Assembly: GCA_007449985.2 (NCBI GenBank)
Contig: VIIQ02000574.1
Coordinates: forward strand, 1,364,001-1,428,000
Source: Desmodesmus armatus
Lineage: Eukaryota > Chlorophyta > Chlorophyceae > Sphaeropleales > Scenedesmaceae
DNA: 64,000 nt
Reading direction: 5' to 3'
This document shows, one piece after another, positions 26,680-38,458 of this stretch. Numbering within the stretch: the first letter of the stretch is position 1; each line of letters starts with the position of its first letter. Below the pieces are notes generated by a model that saw nothing but the letters and a program-made list of their open reading frames with translations, ran no database searches and was not told the DNA's origin. Made by a program: the position numbers and the translations under genes.

Positions 26680-29463
26680 TCAGCTTACATGTGTTGCATG
26701 CACTTCGTCATGGCTGCAGCCGCACTTGTGTGCTGGCTGCATACCGTGCTGCTGCTCAGGAGCCTGCAATTCACTCCCCTTGTGCTGCTGCTGCTGCTGC
26801 TGCGGTAGATGGCTTTTGCTATCCTGCTTCTGCTGTAGGGACACCTGCTGCTGTGTTGCCTGCTCGCCCTGCTGCTGCTGTGCTTGCTGCTTGCTGACTG
26901 CCAGCAGCTGCACCAGGCTGGTGAGGTCTGTGGGCAGCTGCCGATCTGTCTTGCGCATAGTCCAGAAGGCGGCCTGGTACACAGTCCGATACATGGACCG
27001 CAGATTGGCTGCACATGCAGCAGCAGGCACACAGTTAATCACCCAAGCGCTCGAAAACCCTGTAGCGTTTAGCAAGGGTGTATCACAAGCATGCCTCACG
27101 CATGCATCCAAGCACGACTGCCCAGTGCAGGCCTCCTGCATCAACCCAGCGCCCGGCACTGCATAACCCTTCCCAGGCCAAGCGCAGGCTTGGCAAGCTA
27201 GAAATCAGCTGCTCCGCCCTCCCTGCAGCCCGTGACATTCCCCACCCCCCTACCCACCCTCTCACCTATGTACGCCGCGTCCACAAACTGCTGCTGCAGC
27301 ATCTCAAAGCCCATCAGCTGCGCGATGCTCTGCACATCCGCCAAGCTGAGCTCTATGCTGAGGTCCTGCCAGCTGCCCTCAGCCCAGTGCCACAGCAGTG
27401 GCCCCAGGTGTATCCACACCCCACCAGGCCGCAGCACACCATGGATGACCTCTAGGTAGTCTATGATGTTGTGGGCGGTGTCAATGAAGAAGCAGGTGAC
27501 TACGGCATCAAAGCTGCCTTGGTACTCAGGCCGAGCGTACACCTCCTGTGGTGGGGGCAGCGGCAGCACAGGGAGGAAGGGACAGGCGGGGCCTGAGATA
27601 CAAGGGGGGCGGTGACTGCTGTGCATGGTGTTGTTGGGTAATCTGCTGCATGTCTTGCAGGATGGGTTGGTAAGGCAATTGTGCCACACGGCCGAAGGCG
27701 GCGCAAAACAGCCTGCCACAGACACACCAAGCTTGCCACGCCATACGCTATTATTGGGGGTGTGCATTCTCACACCTCAGGCATTACATTCCCGATGTGC
27801 CTGTACCCCTGGTAACCTTGGGTCATGACATGCCCAAACCTGTGGCGCATTGGGGTTTAGGGGACTGATGGGTACTAAACCGCGGCCACATGTGGTTTGC
27901 TTGAAACGGTTTGCTTGCTGCGGCAATGTGCTGGACCAGCTGTGCGCCATGTACACTCAAGCGATGAAACTGGGGGTTCCTTGCAGCTGGGCAGACATGC
28001 CAAGCGGACTGCAGCCTGCAGCCAGCACCCACCGCAAAGTCTCCTGCACACATGCTGAGCATGCCAGGCGGCACCACATCAGAGGGCACCACATCCGGCA
28101 CCGCCACCCCCCGCAGCTGGTCTGCATCTGTAAGGTTGTTGCAGGTGAGGTGCACCCATGGGTGGACAGTCCACTGCTCAACACACGCGGTAGCATTGAG
28201 CATGAAGGCTGCTGCTATGAGCATGAAGTAGGAGAACTCGTTTCCTTGGGCCTCAAAGCCTGCTGCTGCCACCTCCACACACAGCCGGCCCAGGCCGGCA
28301 CCTGGCAGCAGCACCCGGGAGGTTCAGCACCTTGCCTGTGAGGCAGGTGGGGTGTGAAGATGAGATGAATGGGTGTGGGACACGTGGTAAGGGTGGGATG
28401 GTCAGGGGCAGGTGGACAGTAGGCACTGGGCCTGGGCCATACAGTTTTACCAGGCGAAGGGCCTGTCGGCACTGCCGATTGGGTCCTTGGAGCACATGCC
28501 GCTACGTGGTCAACACGAAGTTGACATTCCTCTGCCCTGCAAAAGAAGCCAGTCCCCTGAACGGCCAGGTATGCAGAGGTGGGATGCAGTTGGCACAGAC
28601 TGCCACATGCAGGCTCACCAGTCAGCGAAGCGTGTCTTGAGCTCCTGCAGGATGCGTCCGTAGCTCTGCTGCCGCTCCAGCGCCCCCTCAGCTGACCAGT
28701 CACGCACCAGGTTCTTCAGCACATAGCGCACCTGCACAGCACAGCACACAAGCACAGCACACGCATGTCACCACCTGGTGCTCCAACATAGTCTGTGTCG
28801 ATTCCAGACTGACAGAGTGTGAAGGGTTTTGGAGATACATGTGTGATGGTGACAGAAAGTGGCAGCGCTGACGGCTTGAGGACCAGATCCAGCGGCAACC
28901 GTCCCATGACACTGCTACCAGCCAGACTGCCACCACTGTGCCTGGGTCAGGAAGCAATACTAACAGCAGTACAGCTTGGTGATGGCTTACGACTGTAGTG
29001 CTCTGCAGGGCCAACAGCATGCCAGCTGCCTGTACAGCAGGGAGTGCCTGCAGGTGCCTCCCACCTTCTCTGCATCCCCAGGGGGGCACTGCTGCCCAGC
29101 AGCCTGCATAGCATCTGCTGCATGTAGTGCCCCAGAGTAGAGGTCATCAGGCACACCCTCACCCTGCTGGCCGGCCCCTGCCTCAGCTGCTGCTGCAGCA
29201 GCAGGGTTGGACCCAGAGTCAGGTTGAGGGTCAGATGCATCCTCCCCTGCAAAGTTGTACAGCATTGCCTTGATGAACAACTGGTTCTGCTGCATTGCCC
29301 GCCTGGCTGCTGCTGCCTTGGCTGGTAGGTGGTGCAGGAGGGCCCTGTGGCGTGCTGAGAGGGCTGCGTAGTTGTGCTCCCAGCGCTGGATCTCATGCTC
29401 CATGCACTGGGCATACTTGCGCAGCGAAAAGATGATCCTGCCAGCCAGCAAGTCAGCAAACAT
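26680..29463 (-). CDS. CARNMT1: Carnosine N-methyltransferase-like protein (N2227 / UPF0586 family)
   Basis: Minus-strand exons: 29463-29065, 28731-28619, 28335-28033, 27545-27266, 27008-26680, about 474 residues. Motifs match CARNMT1: SAM-binding LLPGAGLGRLCVEVA, QGNEFSYFMLIAA, VHPWVHLTCNN, SMCAGDF, TCFFIDTAHNIIDYLEVIH, PGGVWIHLGPLLWHW, and a final RSMYRTVYQAAFWTMRK. The family methylates carnosine or related histidine dipeptides using SAM; the algal substrate is unknown. The tail after the domain is Gln-rich. Exon 3 lacks one base in CCCGGG at 28314-28319, just before LLPGAG. I start at the ATG at 29463 inside the first exon. An upstream exon (29616-29546, from MAASTPPPPQQ) has a good donor but does not join in phase. 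Confidence 0.85.
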
Positions 29464-29545
29464 GGGGTCAGGTTGGGATACTGCAGGAGGTGCACAGTGC
29501 AGTGCTGCCAGGGCAAAGAAAATAACTCAGGAACTTCCTGCTTAC

Positions 29546-29616
29546 TTGCCCAATGCCTTCTGCTCTAGCACCTCCTCAGACTCCTGCTGGGGCGGGGGCG
29601 GGGTTGAGGCTGCCAT
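29546..29616 (-). other. Possible upstream coding exon of the methyltransferase gene
   Basis: It opens with an ATG (29616-29614), reads MAASTPPPPQQESEEVLEQK, and ends at a GTAAG donor. Its phase does not match the next exon at 29480. The C runs here make a base-count error possible. It could also be 5' UTR. Confidence 0.35.
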
Positions 29617-29902
29617 TGCACTGCGGGAGTTGTTGTGTTCCAGGGGTTGTTCAATACGAAATCTCAAGCAACATACAAACCAATGTGGTCTACTTACATG
29701 TGATGCTGGCATACCATCAAGAGGTTGCACATGTTATTGCCAGTAAAACAGTCTGAGGTTTAGGGGGCAGGCTGCAAGCTCGCTATGCGATGCTAAGGAC
29801 TCAGTCTATGTTGGTGAAGTATTCGACGTTCTATAGGAGACGTACTCCGTCTCTTGCGGTTGTCGCCCATAATTCTGATAGAGAGATCTAGAACAGCAGA
29901 TC

Positions 29903-31229
29903 ATGGCTGACCCAAATGGACATGAAGCCAAAAACAAATTGGAGGAACAAGCCAAGAAGAAGGTACAAATCACAGCTTCTCTACATGACAATATGAAAGT
30001 CCAAGGTGCTGCAGTCAACTGAAACTTCTTCACTTGACGCCCATACGTATGTGCTGTGCTTTGTGCTGTGTGTCTTCCAGGGAGACGTCAGTTATAGCTA
30101 CTGGACCAACACTGCCATCCCAGCCAACACTGATGTGCAGCCTGTGGTGAGCACCAGTGGCCCACCGCACCAGCCTTGCAGTCAGCACGCACACTTCTAG
30201 CGCTGTGGCTGTGTTGAGCAGGAGCAAGCACCAACTGAAGAGCTGGCTGATGCATGCTCACCATCAGTTACGTGTTGCTGCTTGCAGAGGATTGCTGAGG
30301 GCCCTGCAGCAGGACAGCAGGAAGCTGCCAGCACGAGTGGGCAGCACGCAGTATCTACTTGGAACAAGGTGCGTGATGCAAAAGCTGCATAGCTCATCCG
30401 TAGGGTGCAGTGTGGGCTTTACCACAGCATACCACATACATCTCATTCCCTCTATTAAGCCATATAAACATGCATGCAGTCAAGCTTTAAAGCATAGTAT
30501 AATACACATTTATCACCTGTTCACATGTGTGCCGTGCAGGCTGGCACCTTTGAGGAGCGGGACGTCACTGAGTGGGCCAAGCAGCGGCTGCCGGAGCTGC
30601 TGGTTGGCATTAGCAATGGAGTGGTGGTCGTGACAAAGTGCAGCAGCATAACAGGGCATGCAAACATCTGGTGAGCAAAGCGCAGCACCCACAGTCACCT
30701 GTCCCGGTTGAGTTGGCAGACAGCACAAAGCTTCCCTGTTCAAGCCCGAAGCTGCTTCTGCACTGAAGTTGCTGCTGCTGCCAGCTATCCAATGATACCA
30801 AGATCCCAGGCTGCTGGGTGGGGCAGACAAGCAGCAGGGTTCCAGTGACAAGTTGTCTGCAAGCGTCCAAATTGTATGGCATATGCCAAGCTGTTTCTGC
30901 TCTGGAACATCACTTGTGTGTCTGCGATGCTGTGCTGCGCTATGCTGTGCAGGTTCATCAGAGGCAAGAAACGGTCTGGCTTTGACTTCCATTTAGAGCT
31001 AGAGTGGCACCAGGGCAGCAGCACAGCAGATGCCAAGGAGCCACGTGGCACACTGAAAGTACCCAGTGCCTCACCAGACGATCTAGATGACTTGCTCTGT
31101 GAGGTCAGCCTCGTGTCAGGTACTGGGGAGGCAGCAGCAGACGAAGCGGCCCGGCAAGCAGCACAGAAAATGCAGCAGCCGCTACAGGAAGCGCTGGAGC
31201 AGTTTCTAGCAGAGCTGCGCAGCAAGTAG
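29903..31229 (+). CDS. Aha1 N-terminal domain protein (Hsp90 ATPase activator-like)
   Basis: Five exons join cleanly: 29903-29962, 30081-30146, 30288-30368, 30540-30670, 30953-31229, giving 204 residues. After a Lys-rich start come SYSYWTN, then TWNKAGTFEERDVTEWAKQR (W-N-x-x-x-x-x-E-E-x-D), LVGISNGVVVVTKCSSITG, RGKKRSGFDFHLELEW, and SPDDLDDLLCEVS, all typical of the Aha1 N domain. That domain binds the middle segment of Hsp90 and stimulates its ATPase in the cytosol. Full-length Aha1 has an extra C-terminal START-like domain, absent here, so this is an N-domain-only protein similar to yeast Hch1 in layout. No frameshift is seen. It diverges from the methyltransferase gene across about 440 bp. 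Confidence 0.9.
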
Positions 31230-31249
31230 TGGGTAGTGCTGTCATGTGG

Positions 31250-31560
31250 CACTGGACAGTGTACTGCTGAGACAGTGCCCGGAACCGGGGAGGTAGCGTG
31301 ATTTCCTGCGGAGACACTGGGAACACACAAGATGGTAACATAATGTAGCTAGCACTGGACAGTGTACTGCTGGGTGATGATGGCTGCTTTGTAATAAGAT
31401 CGCAGAGGCTGAAGCTGCCGTGTCTGTCAACGGAAAAAAGTGGTTGATGCGTTGATGCACTGCTGGGTAATGATGGGTGCTGTCAGGGTCGTGACTGATA
31501 CCTCTGTGAGACAGTGCCCGGAACCGGGGAGGTAGCGTGACTGATACCTCTGTGTACCAC
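31250..31560 (+). repeat. Local repeat cluster with dispersed 33-bp repeat, copies 2 and 3
   Basis: The 33-bp unit starting GAGACAGTGCCCGGAACC lies at 31269-31301 and 31508-31540. ACTGGACAGTGTACTGCTG occurs at about 31250 and 31353. A TGTAA near 31391 may be the polyadenylation signal of the Aha1-domain gene. Confidence 0.7.
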
Positions 31561-32392
31561 TGCACAGCATTGGCTTTTGTCCTCAAACCTCTTTCGGGAA
31601 GATTGCCATTTTGGCGAAATTAAGCTTAGCTAGGAAGAGCCTGGCATTATGGCCACGCCCATTTATCAGGTCAGGTCGGCACACAACCCAAGTCAAGGTT
31701 ACAGGCATGATACCAACCAGCACAAAGCTTCACAGAGGGACGGGCAGCAGCATATTGCACAATAGTGCACAGCAACAGTACCCATATCAACGCAACATCA
31801 ACAGCTGCTGCCCACAGAGGGCTGCTGCCTGCGTGTAGGCATGCCCAGCAGTGCTGCCCAGGCAGCCAAGTTATGACACAGGACTGCTCATATGAACACA
31901 CTCGCACAGCTAACAATAACAAAGGACAATCAGCCGAGTAGTACAGCTCGCAAGCTGGACACATAGCTGCACCAACTGGAATGGGGCCTTGCATGGGAGA
32001 AGGACCCTGCAGCTCATGCCGCATGCATCCAGGCCATTAGCAGCACCCCCAGCAGAAAAGAATAGGACCACGCAGTCAACCAGCCACAAGCCCAGTCAAC
32101 CTGCTGGCGTGAGGACTGCAGGACACATCACTAGGCTATCACTTGAAACAAGCACACACACGCCGCTGCTCACACAAGACCCCCAGGGGGATGTAAGATA
32201 CCCAAACCCCAAGGCCAGGAACATACATGCATTGCAGCACTACAGTGCACCACAGCAAGGAAGTACAGTGCTGTGTGACCTTGCAAAGGGGACAAATACC
32301 AAACAATCACTGCTGCTCAGCAAGGCCTGACAACGCACACAGATGTGTGCGTGCTGTCGACAGCCGGTGCCCTCCTGCTGCTCCTTGCAACT
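31561..32392. other. Intergenic region between two converging genes
   Basis: It holds the 3' UTRs of the Aha1-domain gene (+) and phosphoglycerate dehydrogenase (-). No gene is recognised. Confidence 0.4.
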
Positions 32393-35300
32393 TTACAACT
32401 GCAGCTCCTTGAACACTGCCATCTCACGCACACCTGGCACCTTGCCAACGTCAGACAGCACCTTCACACAGACACAACAGCAGCATAACAGCAACAGCAA
32501 GTCAGCAGAGCCGCGTGACGTGCTGCGAGGGACCTTGGCATGAAGAGTGGGCTTGCCGGGTGTACCGCAGCTCCAGCCCACTGACTGCTCACTCAGCACA
32601 AAATTTGGGTGCTGCCATGGCTGGTAGCTACCGCAAGCAAAATGCCTTGGTTCGCGCCAACTAGGGGTCTGGACGCTGCATGCATGGCCGGGGCGAGTCA
32701 ACTGCACCTGACTGCAGGAAACTGCGCCAGAGGAACACTGGCCCCAACAAAACCACCCTGCCCTTCTACGAACACCTCACAAAAATCACTGTTGCAGCAC
32801 AGAGACAGGCCCCTCCTTCCTGCAATGTTATTGCAATCACTACTGTATCATGTACCAAAATGAATAGGAGTAAAAAATTGCCTCACCTCTGCTGTAGGCT
32901 CATCATCAATGCCGATAGCCATGATAGCCTCCTCGTTACGCGTTGTCCGGCACACAGTCATGAAGCTGATGTTGATGTTGCCCTTGGCCAGTGCCATACC
33001 CACGTTGCCAACAATACCCGGCTGGTCGCGCTGCCTGCACAGCAGCACGCTGCCCTGCACTGACAGGTCAACCTCAAAGCCACCAATCTTTGTGAGGTAG
33101 GGTGTGTTGTTGCGCACTGTGCCCTCCACGTAGATGCGGCCGGTCTTGTCGACTGCTGCGCTGAAGGTGGACTTGCCAGTGCCCAGGGCCACGCTCAGGG
33201 AGCTCAGCACAGCACTGCACAGCACAGACGCACAAAGACGGACACACACACACACACAGCCAGCCGAGGTCTGGAGGGTGCTGGAGAGAGAGGAGGCAAG
33301 CCGATCAGGTGAACACTTTCCGATTTAATTGATGCTAGTATTAAGTTTTTCGCTGGGCGTTCCCACGCCCTGGTACCTAACTTCGGACTGTCACAACTTT
33401 GGATGGTGGAGGGATTGGCTGGATGCACACTCTGTGTCAACACACACATACCAGCATCAGAGGCCTCATTCCCGCCGACAGATAGGGATGGTATGTAGCG
33501 CTGGAATGGTACGAAGCGCCTGACACTTCAACTTCGTTGGGGCAGCAGCTCAATGCGGACGGCAAACACAAACAGCTGCTGTGCCGCCCATCTTCCCTAC
33601 CTGCTGCCTTGTGCTGCTCAAGGGCTTCCGACCACAATCACACCATTCAGTCCACCACCCAGCCAGCACATCCCTCCCACCATCCATCCACAAGCAGTAG
33701 TGCCCCGCCCCCAAATCAAACCCCCAGCAACCTCCCACCCCCTGCAACCCACCTGCCGTTGCTGGTGACTGTGACCTCGCTGATGCGCAGGCCCCTGTTC
33801 TTTGCCAGCAGGTCTGCGTTGACCAGGTTGACACGTGCTGTGGTGGTCTCCTCCAGCACACCCTTGATGACCATGGCGCGCAGCAGACGGGTGTCCAGGT
33901 CGTCACCACGGGGGCTGCTGTAGCAGATGTTGATGTCTGTGAAGCCCTGGTCAGCAACCAGAGACACAGCAGCCTGCAACACAGGACCGATTCACAGGGG
34001 GGCAGGTCAGCCATGGTGACATATGTATCATGACGTCAGCACAGTGTGCTGATATGTGCAGCTCAATCGACGCATGCACAGCCCACTGCAGGATACCCAA
34101 GCAAACCTGCTTCACTGCTGGCAGAAAACAACAGCAAGCTCCAGCTGCGGTGTGCCCTTCTGCAACCCCGCCCCCACCCCTCGCACACGTCCCTCCCCTG
34201 TGTGTGCAACCCCACTGCCTCTCACCTTGCCGACAGCCTCTGCCAGTGTGACGTAGGGAGCCAGCTCCTTGAGGACCTCTGCAGACACCATGGGTGCGTT
34301 GACAGCAGTGGCTGCCAGCTTGCCCTGCAGTGCATCCACCACTGCCTCAGCAACCTCAGTGGACACACCCTCCTGAGCCTCAGTGGTGCTGGCACCCAAG
34401 TGGGGCGTGCACACAACGTTGGGCCTGCAGCAGCAACACCACAGCAGCAGCACGAGGGTGTACAGAGACATGTCAATTGGCACGCGGGATGCTTCAAAAC
34501 AGCGTCAAAAACCACCAAGCTAGTAGTACAGACCACAGCTGCAGATGATTGGACCCCATGGCCAAAGAACACAGCAGCAGCAGGACCCCATGGCCAAAGA
34601 ACACAGCAGCAGCATCTAAGATAGTTCAGAGGTCGACATAAACCAAACAGCAGCCAATCAGCCAGTCCCAGGATGCACGCAGCCCCTGCTGTAACAAACT
34701 TTTGTGCTGCATGCCCTGCCTGCCACCCATCATGACAGCAACCGCCTTACCTGCCGATGAGTGGGTGTCCCTCAAACTTGGGGGGCTCCTCCTCGAACAC
34801 ATCCAGAGCAGCAGCAGCAACAATGCCGGCGTCCAGTGCGCGGGCGAGGGCATCATCGTCAATCACACCACCACGTGCCACGTTCATGATGCGAGCACCC
34901 TTCTTCATCTTGGCAAAGGCAGCATCGTTGAACATGTTCTTGGTGCCTGTGAAGGGTCGCAGCAACACAACAGTCCAAGGTCAGTTTGACCTGCCAACTC
35001 AACCACACTGGGATGCTGCTACAGATGCCCGAATGTTCACCAACTGAGATGAAACTCGCCACCTGACACACTCGGCAACATCGCCTAGTGTGCGGCTCAA
35101 GTACTGCAAATACAGACTGAACTGTTGAGCGATTGCCATGACTGCTACAGCCTGGTTGCGCCCAAAAGCTTGGCTGCTAGAGGCTGCCTGCGGCACCTGC
35201 GCGCACCTGGTGTGAGGGGCATGTGCAGTGAGAAGAAGTCTCCCTGTGCCAGGGCCTCGTCAAAGCTGACCAGGGTGACACCCACAGCTGCGGCCTTCTC

Positions 35301-37043
35301 AGCGGAGGCATAAGGGTCGTAGGCAACAATCTTCATGCCCAGGCCACGTGCACGGCGGGCAACCTCGCCACCAACCTGAGGGTTATACGGCAGGCAGCGG
35401 GGATGCAGACAGGGCGTCAGCACTAAGACTGACGCACACACTGGCACAGCAGGGTTGTTGAGGTGCAGGCTTACATAGACATGCCATTGGCAGGTGAAAG
35501 ATTCTTCTAGCTGGCAGGTTAAACAGAACACACATGCAAGAACCGGAAAAGCTGCCGCCACACCCTGCTCTCCTTACACAGACCCATATCCATGCATTGC
35601 CCTGCTCACACACAGCACCAGCCCCATGTCGCCTGCCTGCCTGCTGCCTCATTGCCTGTCCCTCACCTTTCCGAAGCCCATGATGGCCAGCACCTTGTCC
35701 ACCAGGCTGACACCCACGTACTTGTTGCGCTCCCACTTGCCAGCCTTCATGGAGGCATCTGCCTGGGACACGTTACGGGCCAGGGAGCACATCAGCGCAA
35801 TGCCGTGCTCTGCTGCTGCCACGGTGTTGGCGGTGGGGGCGTTGACCACCAGGCAACCGTACTGCAGGGAGGAACACACACAGCACAAGCAGACCAGCAT
35901 GCGTTGGACACAGAGCTGGCACAACAGGATAAGCAATACAGCTTGCAGTGGGTGTTGAGCTGTCAAGCTGCATTTGTTGTGCTGGGAACTTGTGGGGTTT
36001 GGTGCGGCCAGCGTACAGGATGTGCAGGCCTTATGTGCAGGAGGCAGCTTGTCTGATGACACCCTGGCATGCAAGTGTGCAGCACGCCATCCCCTACAGG
36101 TTCCCACAGGTCAAAAAGTGATAGAGCAGCAGCTTCACAGGCTTCTGTGTGCCAATCACCCTCCCAAACGCAAACTTTTCACTGTACTGCACCCAGCATA
36201 GCTTGCTCATGTGACGGCACTACAGAAACCAGCATTCTTCTCTTGGGAGCGATGCGATAAGGGCTCTCGGTCCCCTCATGTTGAACGGGGCTTTAAAAAG
36301 CAGTTGCACTCTCTGGTGAAGTGCAGTATGCACACGGCCACATGTTGACTGCAACGACTGTGCCCCAGGTTGAACACACTGTGCAAAGAAATGCCGCACC
36401 AGCAATGGCATTTCGACCTCACAGCACACAAATATAAGCTCTGATACAGGGTGTGAGCTCAAGCTCTTCCCAAAGTACCCCTGCGTCCACCACCACCTCC
36501 CCTACCCCTCATCCGCACCTCAGTTGCAGCTGCCAGGTCCACATTGTCCACACCCACGCCAGCACGGCCCACAACCTTCAGGCGGCCCTTGGAGGCCTCA
36601 AACACCTGCCTGGTCACCTGCAACGGCAAAACAACGGACTTGGACAAACCTGGCGCTACTGCTCATCACGACCGTTTCGTAGCAGTTTTGGCAGGTTCTC
36701 ACCTTGGTAGCGCTGCGCACGATCAGGGCATCTGAAACTGCAACCTTTGCGTACAGCTCCTCGGGAGTCAGGTTGTATGAGCAGTCCACATTCGCGACCT
36801 CCTTGAGCATCTCCACACCTGCGGCATAAGTTGCAACTCAGGGCGTGCTCGAGTGGACAACAGCTGCTAAAGGATGCATTTGTTTGCTTACCTGCTGCTC
36901 CAAGTTTCTCTGCCACCAAAACGGTGGGCTTCGCCCCTCCAGACACTGCAGCAGCAGCAGCAGACACGAGGCTGTGAGCGCCAGACGCCAAGGCCAACTG
37001 CTCTTTGCGAAGTGCGCGGGCTTCACCCACCTGCTTCAGCCAT
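32393..37043 (-). CDS. PGDH: D-3-phosphoglycerate dehydrogenase
   Basis: Eleven minus-strand exons, all in phase: 37043-37031, 36945-36892, 36818-36703, 36617-36519, 35861-35667, 35375-35207, 34946-34751, 34424-34226, 33973-33753, 33214-32887, 32461-32393, giving 552 residues. It catalyses the first step of the phosphorylated serine pathway (3-phosphoglycerate plus NAD+ to phosphohydroxypyruvate). NAD motif GFGKVG spans the exon 5/6 join. Catalytic residues lie in [13 protein letters not shown] (Arg), VFEEEPP (Glu) and TPHLGAS (His). An ASB-type middle region and a C-terminal ACT domain ([20 protein letters not shown]) follow, as in plant plastid enzymes. The N-terminus looks short for a transit peptide. 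An in-frame stretch upstream of the ATG (RFNLISKRPSV) suggests a further 5' exon. No frameshift is seen. Confidence 0.92.
34556..34618 (+). repeat. Tandem duplication in a PGDH intron
   Basis: GACCCCATGGCCAAAGAACA recurs at a spacing of about 33 bp, each copy followed by CAGCAGCAG, in the intron between exons 34946-34751 and 34424-34226. Confidence 0.8.
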
Positions 37044-37659
37044 GACGCTGGGACGCTTTGAGATGAGGTTGAAGCGTTGCGTTGCCTGCACGACAGGTTG
37101 CTAGCTCAGATCAGCGGGGTCTGTCTGCTCAACACGACTGCTGTGCTCTCGGAAACAAGTAAATCACCTGACGACGACCAACACACTGATGTTGCTGCTG
37201 CTGTTGCAGTGCGCTGTGCATTTCCTGTTTACTACAGTAACAGAATCAGCTGTGAGCGGGGCGGCACAACAATCACCACAAAAAACAAGCTTTTGTTGCA
37301 GCAGCTGTACTCAAGTCTTTGGAATACAGGGCTCCTGGAACGCCGTCTTGGGTGTTTTTTGACAACACACCACGTGTCTTGTCATCACGAGTGGGAGCCC
37401 ACCCCGAAAACGTTTCTCACACGCTCCTTGAGATATGATGATCGCCAATATGAGGTCCGAAATGATTGCTGATGCTGCCCGGCCAGCGCAGCCTGCTACT
37501 GCGTTGACCGGATTGACCCCAGCGGAGACCGCATGATCTTGGTCGTTGTCCCGCCCAATCATGTCACAAAATAAGCCGAAATATAATTGAGATATTGTGT
37601 GTCATCCAGCTGCCAAGCACATCAGCTGCATGACGACAGCAAGCCCAAGCCAACCACGA
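37044..37659. other. Region between PGDH 5' end and the RBM-like 3' end
   Basis: Holds the PGDH promoter and 5' UTR, possibly an unplaced transit-peptide exon, and the 3' UTR of the RBM-like gene. No separate gene is recognised. Confidence 0.4.
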
Positions 37660-38424
37660 CTACTGCCCAGCCTGTGCACGCTGCTGACTCCACTTGGACC
37701 TGTAGACAACCCCCTGCAGGTTGCCCTGGGACACCACTGCGGCTGTTGGTGGTGGAAGCGCAGGTGGGGGGATGCCCCCTGTCCCTGGCAGCATCCCAAT
37801 CCCGGGCTTGCCCTGCATCAGCCTGTTGGTCTCCTTGGCTGCACCCTTGCCCTGTTGCTGCTGCTGCTGCTGCTGGCGCTCCCTGGCTGCCTTTGCGGCG
37901 GCAGTACGCCGCTCTTCCGCGGCACGCTCCTGCAACAGCGCCCACAGGCAGGCAGGTTAGTGGAGGAACGTCAGCCCCACCCCAGCCGAAGCAGAGGGTA
38001 TGCAACATTTGCTGCGCCCAGCATCAAGCTATTGCTGACAACACGTTTCCCTGCAGCACCACTGTCCAACCAAAGCACACCAACACAGCCTGTTTGTGTC
38101 TCCCTGCAGCACCACTGTCCAACCAAAGCACACCAACACAGCCTGTTTGTATCGGAACGGCAACAAAACCAGCAGGCCTGACACCAAACTGCAGTGGTAG
38201 CAGCCGGATGCCCCACAACCAGCCAGCCTGATCAGCAGGCTGCTCACCTCTGCCAGTGCAGCAGCAGCCAGCAAGCCCTCTGGGTTGTACTGTGCAACAC
38301 CCCCAATGACAGCCCTTCGACGCTTCTCAGCCACAGTGGCCTGCTTCTGCTGAGGCTGTTGCTGCTGCTGCTGCTGCTGCAACCCCTGCATAGAGCTGCC
38401 AACATCATGCTGCTGCTGCACCTG

Positions 38425-38458
<34 letters not shown>

